Source of the DNA: Algoriphagus winogradskyi
GTDB lineage: Bacteria > Bacteroidota > Bacteroidia > Cytophagales > Cyclobacteriaceae
Direction: 5' to 3'
Assembly (NCBI RefSeq): GCF_900182815.1
Contig: NZ_FXUA01000001.1
Coordinates: 496,001 to 560,000, forward strand
Length of the DNA stretch: 64,000 nt
Position 1 is the first letter of the stretch; each line of letters starts with the position of its first letter. The position numbers and the translations under genes are program-made. The notes beneath the pieces were generated by a model that searched no databases, was not told the DNA's origin, and saw only the letters and a list, made by a program, of their open reading frames with translations. Positions 56,271 through 64,000 of this stretch are shown piece after piece.

Positions 56271-57698
56271 TTAGTCTTTGATTTGATCCTTATCCTGAAT
56301 TAATAGAACCCAATCTTCTTCGGGCCCAGAAGTTGGCGGCTGAAGTGAGAGGGAACTAGAAGGTTTCAGTTTTTTAATTGCTGTTTTCTTACCATTTCTC
56401 GGGTTATACCAAATCCCTTGAAGCTTATCTCCTGTCATTTCTGTCAAGTCTAACTTCACTTCCCTCGGTTTGGCCAAATAGACTATCACATATGAGCCAT
56501 CGCTGGCTATAGCTGCTCGAATCTGATCTTCATTTTCTGGGTTTTCGGATAGTATCAAATTCTGATTGGATATAATTTTTGTAAAGTTTATTTCTTCAAA
56601 AAACCTCCTGAAATACTTCATTGATTCAGCTCCTGGTCGCTCTAATGCTCCTTTCCAATCAGTAAGCGTAGGAATCACAAAAACCTCCCCTTCCATATGC
56701 ATCTGCCAAACAGCATTATTTCCATAGGTATATCCTGCCACTCCTGCAAGCATATCCCAATAAGCTAGTACCCTAACGTCATATCCTGTAAAAAAACCTT
56801 CCGGAAAAACCGATTGGTCACGAATATTCCCCTTTTCATCTACCTTATCAGCAAATTCTCCAGACTTAAAAGTCATGTATTTCCAAAACTTCACTGGAAT
56901 ATCTTCATAAGCTGGCTCCCCATCGACCGTTGGTTTCTGAGGCCTTAAAGCAAGATCCTTTCTGGCAAATCGATATACTTCCAAAAACTTTTTCTCATGT
57001 CCACTTTGATACATGTTGAAGTCCAGCCACTCCGGGTTATCCAAAGCATCGGAGCTGGAACTAAAGCCACGTGGATGAAATGTAGTCAAATGGCGGTTTT
57101 CGTCACCTTCTTCCAGTCCTTTAGCCATAGCATCCCAAATTTGAGCGACTTCTTCATTAGCTACCATTCGATCACCTCCTAATATCCAAACGAGGTCACT
57201 ATTTCTATACCGCTCACCCAGAAACCGTCCATAAGTCTTAGCATTTACACTATCAAAAATCAATGGACCTGCACCTGGATTTGCGCTAAATATCTTGTCT
57301 CCCCAAGTAGGCAAAATCCCCATGGTCAAACCAAGTCTGTTAGCTTCTTCAATAATAAAATCTACATGGGCGAAATAGGCTTCATTGGGTTGGGTAGGAT
57401 CCAAATTATGAAAAGGCAAATTACCATTTGCATTGGGCGTTTTCACCCCATCTCTTTCTGCCAAAATAACGGCTTGAATTACAGTAAAACCTTGCTTGGC
57501 GCGCGTTTGAAGATATAACTTAGCTTCTTCCTGATTGAGTCTATGAAATAACTCCCATGCAGTGTCTCCCAACCAAAAAAATGGTTCTCCTTCAGAATTC
57601 TCAAAATACCTACCATTTGGCGTAATCCTCAAATCTTGAGCATTTCCCAGATTTAGGAAGGTAAAAAAGCATATAACTAGTCCTATTATCTTCTTCAT
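56271..57698 (-). CDS. DUF4038 glycoside hydrolase (GH140-like)
   Basis: A 475 aa exported hydrolase. A signal peptide (1-20) leads to a DUF4038 (beta/alpha)8 barrel with GEPFFWLGDTAWELFHRLN and LVWILGGDRMV, plus a C-terminal beta domain ending near EDWVLLIQD (putative collagen-binding-like). Related GH140 enzymes remove apiose-linked side chains from rhamnogalacturonan II; the exact bond here is not known. It lies next to and in the same direction as the helicase gene, separated by 14 bases. Confidence 0.9.
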   Translation of the reverse strand: MKKIIGLVICFFTFLNLGNAQDLRITPNGRYFENSEGEPFFWLGDTAWELFHRLNQEEAKLYLQTRAKQGFTVIQAVILAERDGVKTPNANGNLPFHNLDPTQPNEAYFAHVDFIIEEANRLGLTMGILPTWGDKIFSANPGAGPLIFDSVNAKTYGRFLGERYRNSDLVWILGGDRMVANEEVAQIWDAMAKGLEEGDENRHLTTFHPRGFSSSSDALDNPEWLDFNMYQSGHEKKFLEVYRFARKDLALRPQKPTVDGEPAYEDIPVKFWKYMTFKSGEFADKVDEKGNIRDQSVFPEGFFTGYDVRVLAYWDMLAGVAGYTYGNNAVWQMHMEGEVFVIPTLTDWKGALERPGAESMKYFRRFFEEINFTKIISNQNLILSENPENEDQIRAAIASDGSYVIVYLAKPREVKLDLTEMTGDKLQGIWYNPRNGKKTAIKKLKPSSSLSLQPPTSGPEEDWVLLIQDKDQIKD

Positions 57699-57712
57699 AT
57701 TAGTTGGGAATG

Positions 57713-59971
57713 TTACGTGTTCTCTACTCCTGCCACTACCATTTTTATAGTATTGTAATCGTATTTTCCTTCAAAATGAATTCTTAGAGCTTGTAGATTT
57801 TTGATATTCTCGATTTGCGAACTGATCTCGGAGATCACCTCCATCGGTAAACAGTCTTCTAACTCAACTCTTCCTTCTTGAATTCCTTTTGCCAAATGCC
57901 CCTTGATGGTCGATTCCGCTAATCCTCGAGCCACCACGATATCTCCAATGCTCTTACCTTCATTGATCATCGCAAAAGTTATCTCGTAAGTCTCTCCCAC
58001 TTTCCGCTTCAGATTTTTCTTGCCGGTCTTTTTCCTACCTGTTTTATTACTGGCAAATTTTGGATTATCCGCAGCTGCTTGCTTCGCTGCTTCAGCCAAT
58101 CGAAGTCGGAGATTGATTTTATCTTGCTCCAAATCACTCATTTTTTCGGGAATACCACCATCCATGATTGAGGAGATCAAACGACTCACCTTGCTGATCT
58201 CACCGTACTTTCTCAACAAACTAACTTCCAATTCTTCCAAGGAATTGGCATAGGTCTTTGTTCTGGAAAATCGCTCCACTTCAGCTCGATGAATAAGTAT
58301 TTTCTCAAGTGCTGTTTTCAAAAAACCCTTGAAATAGGAAGCTCCCTTGTCCAATCTCTCCATTAATTTCTCTTTGTCATTCTGCTGCAAGAGAAAACGT
58401 AATTGATTGCTGAATTTTCCAGCCGTCGCCACTTCATTTCGAATCAATGTGGCGATTTCTCCCACAGCTTTTTGCATCTCAGGATCTTCAAACTCCAATG
58501 AGCTATCATTCTTTCGCTGGAAGCTGTTTATTTCTTGAAGCAAACCAGCCAAATCAAAGGTTTCTCCAGACAATATAGAAAGGTATCGCTGCTGATATGC
58601 TCCCAAAAGTTCATCCAGTTTCGCGTTCTTTTTGGCAGTCTCCACAAACGACTGTACCTGAGAGTCTGACTGTAAGGCATTATTTTGGATTCTTGTTCGC
58701 AAGATTAATCCTTCCAAACTTCTCAGTCTACTAAGAGCGACGTACACCTGTCCAGGTGCAAAGGCATTACCAACATCAATAATCGCCTGATCAAAGGTCA
58801 ACCCTTGGCTTTTATGAACTGTCACAGCCCAAGCAGTTTTAATTGGATATTGACTAAATGTGCCAATCACTTCCTCCTCCAATTCTTTAGTATCTGGATT
58901 GATTACGTATTTCTTATTTTCCCAGATTTCCTTCCGCAATTGGTACAAAATGCGTTTTCCTTCCAGCATCACTTTGATGGAATCTTCTTCCAATTCCTCC
59001 ACAGTTGCAAGCTTTCCATTGAAGTAATCTTGATTTCCCGATGAATCATTTTTGATAAACATCACCTGGGCTCCTACCCTTAATTCGAGGGATTTGGGAA
59101 GGGGATAGATATTTTCAGGAAAATCATTTTCAATTTCTGCTTCATAGAACTTTGACTCACCTTTCAGTGCCATCAACCGATCCCGATTAATCTGGTCAGC
59201 TTTATAATTGTGTGTTGTAATTGTAATGCAGTCCTTTACTTCGGCGATTTCTTCCTGCGTCTTATAGTGCTTGTTCAGAAGTGCTATATCTTCAGAAGTC
59301 ACCATATTCTCCCTGAGGTGATTCAAAATTTGAATAAAGTCCTCGTCTTGCTGTCGGAAAATTTTATCCAACTCTAAATAGACCAAACCTGAGTCTTGCA
59401 AAACCCTAGCTTCGAAGAAATGCATACTTGGGTAAAACTTACTGAGCACTTGCCATTCATTATCTCTAACTATCGGCGGCAACTGAAATAGATCCCCAAT
59501 CATCAATAGCTGAACACCTCCAAAAGGTGTATTAAAATTCCTTTTGACACTCCGAAGTCTATAATCTATAGCGTCCAGCACATCTGCCCGCAACATACTC
59601 ACCTCATCAATGACCAATAGCTCAATAGATTTTAGCACATTTTTCCGTAGCGCATTTAGCGGATGTTTTCGAACCAGGGTATGTTGAGTAAAACACCCAT
59701 ACTGATCAGAAAAATTGCCCTCGGGCTCATTCACCGGGAGAAAAAAACCAAGTGGAAAAAGGAATTGCGAATGGATGGTAACTCCGCCTGCATTTAGTGC
59801 TGCAATTCCTGTAGGAGCTACGATTACGTGGTTTTTATGTGTTTGTAAAGCTAGGTTTTTCAGAAAGGTCGTCTTCCCCGTTCCTGCCTTCCCAGTCAAA
59901 AAAATCGGTGCTCCGGTATTGTTGACAAATTTCGCAGCCAGCTCAAGTTTGTCAGTACTTTGATTTCCCAT
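57713..59971 (-). CDS. PIF1-type helicase with C-terminal helix-turn-helix domain
   Basis: A 752 aa superfamily 1B helicase of the PIF1/RRM3 type. It has GKAGTGKTTFLKNL (Walker A), LLVIDEVSMLRADVLD (motif II), MLIGDLFQLPP (motif III) and the C-terminal helicase motif AVTVHKSQGLTFDQAIID and YVALSRLRSL. After a Lys-rich linker near residue 655, the last 90 residues form an HTH_40-like domain (EGKSIGDIVVARGLAEST). PIF1 helicases act 5'-3' on DNA and on G-quadruplexes. Bacteroidota carry this variant widely. Confidence 0.93.
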   Translation of the reverse strand: MGNQSTDKLELAAKFVNNTGAPIFLTGKAGTGKTTFLKNLALQTHKNHVIVAPTGIAALNAGGVTIHSQFLFPLGFFLPVNEPEGNFSDQYGCFTQHTLVRKHPLNALRKNVLKSIELLVIDEVSMLRADVLDAIDYRLRSVKRNFNTPFGGVQLLMIGDLFQLPPIVRDNEWQVLSKFYPSMHFFEARVLQDSGLVYLELDKIFRQQDEDFIQILNHLRENMVTSEDIALLNKHYKTQEEIAEVKDCITITTHNYKADQINRDRLMALKGESKFYEAEIENDFPENIYPLPKSLELRVGAQVMFIKNDSSGNQDYFNGKLATVEELEEDSIKVMLEGKRILYQLRKEIWENKKYVINPDTKELEEEVIGTFSQYPIKTAWAVTVHKSQGLTFDQAIIDVGNAFAPGQVYVALSRLRSLEGLILRTRIQNNALQSDSQVQSFVETAKKNAKLDELLGAYQQRYLSILSGETFDLAGLLQEINSFQRKNDSSLEFEDPEMQKAVGEIATLIRNEVATAGKFSNQLRFLLQQNDKEKLMERLDKGASYFKGFLKTALEKILIHRAEVERFSRTKTYANSLEELEVSLLRKYGEISKVSRLISSIMDGGIPEKMSDLEQDKINLRLRLAEAAKQAAADNPKFASNKTGRKKTGKKNLKRKVGETYEITFAMINEGKSIGDIVVARGLAESTIKGHLAKGIQEGRVELEDCLPMEVISEISSQIENIKNLQALRIHFEGKYDYNTIKMVVAGVENT

Positions 59972-60337
59972 TAGACGAAACTACTATTTTTAAAAATGAA
60001 TCGATTGGAGAATGAAGTCAAAAACTTCATTTAACTAATTTCGATTTTTTATTTGCAATCCGCAAAAAGCTTAAACGCAACATACAATATAGAAAACAAC
60101 TTATTTAGTACAGATCAATAATTGTCTTCTAGGTAAGCTCCTAAAACAGAGAAAAGGATTAACTCTCTGAATCTATCCACATATCCGCTGCGCAATTGAT
60201 TACCCAATTCGCCCGAAGCCAACACATAAAAAATCTTAAAAAAAGAAGGGGAAACGTGCAAAAGGCATCAATTGTCTGATGGCACACCTTTCGTTTCTTA
60301 TTAGTCAACCGCAACCTAACACTAAACCCAACTAATC
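59972..60337. other. Intergenic region between helicase and PRC-barrel gene
   Basis: About 365 bases. A hairpin, AATGAAGT-CAAAA-ACTTCATT, lies at 60011-60031. The end near 60280 has a possible sigma-54-like box listed separately. Nothing else is seen. Confidence 0.4.
60280..60296 (+). promoter_or_regulatory. Possible sigma-54-like promoter of the PRC-barrel gene
   Basis: TGGCACACCTTTCGTT has the -24 box TGGCAC. The -12 position, at the right spacing, reads GT rather than GC, so the match is incomplete. It lies 42 bases before the start codon. Low confidence. Confidence 0.22.
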
Positions 60338-60712
60338 ATGAATACCCAATATCATTTCCCAATTAGTAGTTCAACAGCAGCAAACTGTACCGTCAAAACA
60401 ATTAGCGATGAAGTAGTAGGAAGTATCAAGGACATCATGCTGGACACCGAAACTGGTGAAATCGCTTATGTAGTCCTTGCGGTAGATACCGGATTTCTAA
60501 ATCTTGGCAACAAACTCTTAGCTCTTCCTTGGGGGGCATTTGATTTTCACAGTCACCAACGTGGTGTCATTCTGGTAAAGATCAACAAAGAAAAGCTTGA
60601 GAATGCTCCAGGTTTTGACAAAGACGACTGGCCTATAGGTCCGCAGCATCAATTCATCAACGACGTTCATACATATTATGGTTTTGACAGAAGAAGAGCG
60701 TTAATTGAATAG
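60338..60712 (+). CDS. PRC-barrel domain protein
   Basis: A 124 aa cytoplasmic protein with one PRC-barrel domain (about 10-90). The GSIKDIMLDTETGEIAYVV strand pattern and the following LLALPWGAF are typical. PRC-barrel proteins occur in RNA processing (RimM) and in stand-alone stress-linked proteins; this one is of the stand-alone kind. Its C-terminus is short and hydrophilic. It ends at a terminator. Confidence 0.87.
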   Translation: MNTQYHFPISSSTAANCTVKTISDEVVGSIKDIMLDTETGEIAYVVLAVDTGFLNLGNKLLALPWGAFDFHSHQRGVILVKINKEKLENAPGFDKDDWPIGPQHQFINDVHTYYGFDRRRALIE

Positions 60713-60734
60713 GCGTGGCGCTCTGAATCTGTTT

Positions 60735-60762
60735 GGCTCTCCAATCTTGGGGAGCCTTTTTT
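60735..60762 (+). terminator. Terminator after the PRC-barrel gene
   Basis: GGCTCTCC (60735-60742) pairs with GGGGAGCC (60749-60756, one G-T wobble), followed by six T's. Confidence 0.85.
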
Positions 60763-60888
60763 GGTACCTTAATACCAGAGGGATCAGCATTAAATGAGTT
60801 TCATCAATATGGAAAATTTGACCATAACACCTAATCTCCCTCAACAATTGAAAGACTTGGCAATTCCATTGAATTCTGATCACTAATC

Positions 60889-62520
60889 CTATCTCCTTTT
60901 CCCACCATCAGGCGGATCTTGTTCCTTCATCAGGATTTGCATCAGGTCACCTGGTACTATTTCCAGCATTCCTTCTCTTAGAGATTCCCAAATTAGATTG
61001 AAAGTACCTCGATACACATTTCGTTCTGTCTGAAAAGTCGCTGTTTTATAATTCTTATTTTCTGGAAGGTTATTGCTTGAGGTAAGAACATTTGCTACAA
61101 TAGACATCAATTTCTTCTTTTGTGCATTGTCATCTCTTAGCTCAAGTTTGAGATCATCGTACTGGAACTTCATGAAATTAGAAGAGGAGAACCGTGTCGC
61201 ATCCATTGTGATTTCTAGCTTTTGCATGCTACCTGAAGTAATATTGACAGAAACCAAGTCGCCTAGAATCCCATTAAGTGATGGCAGTGAAAAAGGATCC
61301 ACACTAGCTTCCAAATGAAAATTCTCTTTGGTACTATCGCTTGTATAAGGAACTTTGACATCCATGCGCATCGGTGCAAAACCGTTCAATACAGCTTCAC
61401 CATGAATAAGTAGCTCGCCAGACTGTAGAGAATCCAAAGAAACTGCATGGGATATTTTTGCCGAAAGTTGCTCAAAAATCAGGCTCCCAGGTTCAGATTT
61501 CCCCTCTGAAATCTGGGAGTAGGTGATTTTTGAATTCATCACCTTAATGGTATCTATCTCTAAAGGAAAGGGAATTTGCTCCACCATTCCTTCAAACATA
61601 GGTTTTTCTGGTTCAAAAGGCCGCGGCTTATTTTTATTCCTGACATCGTGCAAATGCAGGCTATCTATTGTCAGCAATCCAGCCACTACAGCCCAGTTGC
61701 CATAGATATTACTTTTTGCATTTATTTGTTCAATTCGTATGTGTTTAACATCTACTTCAATGAAATCCTTTTGAACCTTTGCATTTTTGGCTACTTCAAT
61801 ATTGGTATCCTTATATTTCAGCTGAAGGTCAAAAAAATCAAATTTTTCCTGTTTAGAATCATAAGCCAAAGAACCTAGGGTGAAAGTTTGATCTTGATTG
61901 ATGTTTACTAGCAGGTTTTTCATGCTGGTCTTTATACTTTCCAATTTGAATGGAATGGCATAATTCACCCGAACAGAATCTGTCTCAAGATTTACCGCAG
62001 CTATTTCAAAACCTTCAAAACTCCCAAACTTCCTGACGGAATCGGACTTGGTATAAAACTCCCCTGACCCATCTGTAAGCACTACATTGTGGATAATACC
62101 TCGTGACACCAAATCACCAAAAAGGCCTTGAAATTCTTTAGACATATCTGCAGGTTTTGACGCAATAGAATCATTCCTGACAAATATGAAATTTGGTGAA
62201 TCAAATCGCAGTTCATCTATTTCTGCTACTTTTCCAAAAATAAACCCAAACATATTCACCCCATCTAGACTTAGGGATTTCATCGTGCCGGTGATAGTAA
62301 CTGACTTTTCCTCTTCCACTGGTAAAATCGAAATGCCATGCAGCCCTATTTTACCTCTAAATAACTGAAAATCAACATCCTCAAAAAGAATGGTATAGGC
62401 TCGATCTTCTTTACCATTAATAATTTCAGGTAATTTCTGAACGACCCATTTTTCCAGGATAACAATTGCGACTATGGCTAAGAAAATCAGAATTCCTAAG
62501 GCCAAAATAATTTTTTTCAA
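60889..62520 (-). CDS. AsmA/DUF748-like membrane-anchored protein
   Basis: A 543 aa protein with one N-terminal membrane anchor (about 4-24) and a long repeat-like beta part outside the cytoplasm (VDFQLFRGKIGLHGISILP, IDELRFDSPNFIF, INAKSNIYGNWAVVAGLL). The pattern resembles AsmA-type and DUF748 proteins, which form long beta-structures spanning the periplasm, and in some cases carry lipids between membranes. No exact subfamily is recognised. It is transcribed alone. Confidence 0.72.
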   Translation of the reverse strand: MKKIILALGILIFLAIVAIVILEKWVVQKLPEIINGKEDRAYTILFEDVDFQLFRGKIGLHGISILPVEEEKSVTITGTMKSLSLDGVNMFGFIFGKVAEIDELRFDSPNFIFVRNDSIASKPADMSKEFQGLFGDLVSRGIIHNVVLTDGSGEFYTKSDSVRKFGSFEGFEIAAVNLETDSVRVNYAIPFKLESIKTSMKNLLVNINQDQTFTLGSLAYDSKQEKFDFFDLQLKYKDTNIEVAKNAKVQKDFIEVDVKHIRIEQINAKSNIYGNWAVVAGLLTIDSLHLHDVRNKNKPRPFEPEKPMFEGMVEQIPFPLEIDTIKVMNSKITYSQISEGKSEPGSLIFEQLSAKISHAVSLDSLQSGELLIHGEAVLNGFAPMRMDVKVPYTSDSTKENFHLEASVDPFSLPSLNGILGDLVSVNITSGSMQKLEITMDATRFSSSNFMKFQYDDLKLELRDDNAQKKKLMSIVANVLTSSNNLPENKNYKTATFQTERNVYRGTFNLIWESLREGMLEIVPGDLMQILMKEQDPPDGGKRR

Positions 62521-62794
62521 GGGGAGATTTGTAAACTAGCGTAAGGATAAACCTATCAATGGATAATTTCAAAAAGATACAAATAAATAATAACTAAATC
62601 ATATTGCATTCTTAGATCAAGGTATCCACATCAAAGCCTTATCCAACCATATAAATAAAAAGAGAAAACAACGGAATGATTTTAATTCTTTCGAAGCATC
62701 AAAAATCATTAACTTCCACTTTGATTCGCTTACTTTTCTTGAAACAAATTAATTTTAGATAGTTAAAAAGTGAGAACGAGCAATTCAATCCAAC

Positions 62795-63604
62795 ATGAAA
62801 AAAACATCTTTTGTATTAGTAGTTTTTTTACTGGGGCTACACTTCAGTTTATTTGCTCAAGAAAAATATCCGGAATTCAAGGTTCTCACCTATAATATTT
62901 ACCATGGCGAAAAACCTGATTCTCTAGGCAAGCCCAACCTAGACGATATCGCCAATCTGGTAATTTTACTTCAACCTGAGGTGGTAGCCTTCCAAGAGGT
63001 GGACAGTATGACGACTCGTTCCGAAGAAATCTACGGTAAGAAAATTGACTGGATAGCCGAACTTGGAAAGAAGACAGGCTACAGGAGCTACTTCGCAAAA
63101 GCAATGGATTTTGCAGAAGGTGCCTATGGCGAAGGTATTTTAATCAAAAAAGCGTTGAATTACACCACCCTACAGCTACCTACACCTGTAGAAGGAGAAG
63201 CTAGAGCTGCGGCATGGGCAAAAATTGAATTGAGAGACAGAAAAGAACTTTATTTTGGGGCCACCCACCTATGCCATCAATTCCCAGAGAACCGCCTTGC
63301 GCAATTGGATTCTATGATTAGCTATGCAGATTCACTTCCCAATCCAGCATTTTGGGTAGGTGATTTAAACTTTGATCCTGCCTCAGAGGAATATAAAAGT
63401 ATTCCTGAAAAATGGAGTGATGCCGGAATGGTAGCAAATGACACAACACCAACGTTCAATTCAGAGGAAGGAAAAAGAATTGACTACGTATGGTATGATT
63501 CAGAATATTTTGAGCTTGTGAATTACCAGGTAATTGACGCTACATTCTCTGATCATTATCCCGTTTTAGTTACCCTTCGATTAATAAAACCCTATAAAGA
63601 ATGA
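62795..63604 (+). CDS. Exported endonuclease/exonuclease/phosphatase-family hydrolase
   Basis: A 269 aa protein of the EEP fold with a signal peptide (1-21, FSLFAQ). Its metal and catalytic motifs are KVLTYNIYHG, VVAFQEVD (metal-binding E), THLCHQFPENR, WVGDLNFDP (D and N) and SDHYPVLVTL (D and H). Exported members in Bacteroidota often act on sugar or lipid phosphates. Its stop overlaps the next gene by 4 bases (ATGA), so the two are coupled. Confidence 0.9.
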   Translation: MKKTSFVLVVFLLGLHFSLFAQEKYPEFKVLTYNIYHGEKPDSLGKPNLDDIANLVILLQPEVVAFQEVDSMTTRSEEIYGKKIDWIAELGKKTGYRSYFAKAMDFAEGAYGEGILIKKALNYTTLQLPTPVEGEARAAAWAKIELRDRKELYFGATHLCHQFPENRLAQLDSMISYADSLPNPAFWVGDLNFDPASEEYKSIPEKWSDAGMVANDTTPTFNSEEGKRIDYVWYDSEYFELVNYQVIDATFSDHYPVLVTLRLIKPYKE

Positions 63605-64000
63605 AAAAAACAGCCCTCTTTCTGGTCCTGACTTTATCTATTGGATTTTTTTCCTTTCAGCTCTTGACAACTAATACTAAAGATCCTGATTGGCAATCAC
63701 TTTTCAATGGAAAAGATATGAAGGATTGGATTGTGAAAATCCGTACTCATGAACTGAATGACAATTTCGCAAACACATTTAGAGTAGAAGATGGCTTGAT
63801 GAAAGTCAGATATGACGGTTATGATCAGTTTGATCAGCAGTATGGTCATATTTTTTACAAAAAGCCATTTTCCAATTACCTGCTTCAAGTGGAGTATAGA
63901 TTTGTAGGTGAGCAAGCAAATGGTGGTGAAGGATGGGCGACTAGAAATAGTGGTGCAATGCTTCATTGCCAAGACCCTAAGACAATGCTGAAAGATCAAG
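63601..64000 (+). CDS. DUF1080 (3-keto-disaccharide hydrolase) domain protein, truncated by the window
   Basis: The frame starts at ATG 63601 and runs open to the window edge, so only the first 133 residues are visible. A signal-like hydrophobic stretch (about 4-22) is followed by DWQSLFNGKDMKDWIVKI and VEYRFVGEQANGG, the signature of the DUF1080 concanavalin-like fold. This family is linked to glycan and 3-keto-sugar breakdown. It is translationally coupled to the EEP-family gene upstream. Its 3' end is not in the window. Confidence 0.85.
   Translation, partial: MKKTALFLVLTLSIGFFSFQLLTTNTKDPDWQSLFNGKDMKDWIVKIRTHELNDNFANTFRVEDGLMKVRYDGYDQFDQQYGHIFYKKPFSNYLLQVEYRFVGEQANGGEGWATRNSGAMLHCQDPKTMLKDQ

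Overview
The window comes from a Bacteroidota chromosome, most likely a Cyclobacteriaceae member close to Algoriphagus. This rests on family content rather than on a search. The signs are a SusC-like/TonB-type outer-membrane receptor, LVIVD-repeat and DUF4038 proteins, many lipoproteins with short Bacteroidota-style lipoboxes, menaquinone genes, GC content near 40 percent, weak or absent Shine-Dalgarno sequences, and the order miaB / sigma-54 activator / lptE / hypothetical / secG next to groESL. No rRNA, tRNA, IS element, prophage or CRISPR array was seen.

Layout. 1-808 is the 5' part of a lipoprotein gene with an apparent one-base frameshift. 1155-6202 is a tight operon for tRNA modification (miaB), a sigma-54 activator, LPS transport (lptE), a rearranged hypothetical gene and secG. 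6266-9136 holds a divergent conserved gene and groES-groEL behind a good sigma-54 promoter. 9311-14237 has single-gene units: a CheY-like regulator, a serine hydrolase, two acetyltransferases, a VOC protein, a DbpA-like helicase and a zinc-ribbon protein. 14338-20173 has envelope genes, including a sugar dehydrogenase/PKD/cytochrome c/CBM fusion and an LVIVD lipoprotein. 20174-26342 is addA-addB (DNA break processing). 26516-33945 has a GH67 alpha-glucuronidase, a VOC protein, a lipase-like hydrolase, a DJ-1/PfpI protein, a decayed DUF4160 gene beside DUF2442, and menB/menE. 34073-36958 looks accessory: an unknown protein, a membrane TIR protein and a LexA/CI-like repressor with a small partner. 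37304-47691 has the TonB-type receptor, a Cys-rich copper-binding protein, a luciferase-like monooxygenase, an FtsX-type permease, Tex and a thioredoxin-like protein. 47883-52264 is a three-gene unit: a STAND-like ATPase, an MscS-like channel and a Kef/NhaP antiporter. 52373-64000 has a GH95 fucosidase, a Qnr-like pentapeptide protein, a GH140-like hydrolase, a PIF1-type helicase, a PRC-barrel protein, an AsmA-like protein, and an EEP phosphatase overlapping a DUF1080 gene cut by the window edge.

The most unusual items are: (1) a tandem duplication that fused a second copy of the LptE tail in frame into the next gene; (2) the ATPase / MscS-like / antiporter operon; (3) a membrane TIR protein whose start codon directly follows a terminator hairpin; (4) two copies of a small palindrome-bearing element with imperfect terminal inverted repeats, each just upstream of a gene; (5) a near-consensus sigma-54 promoter for groESL, with a sigma-54 activator encoded about 4.5 kb upstream.
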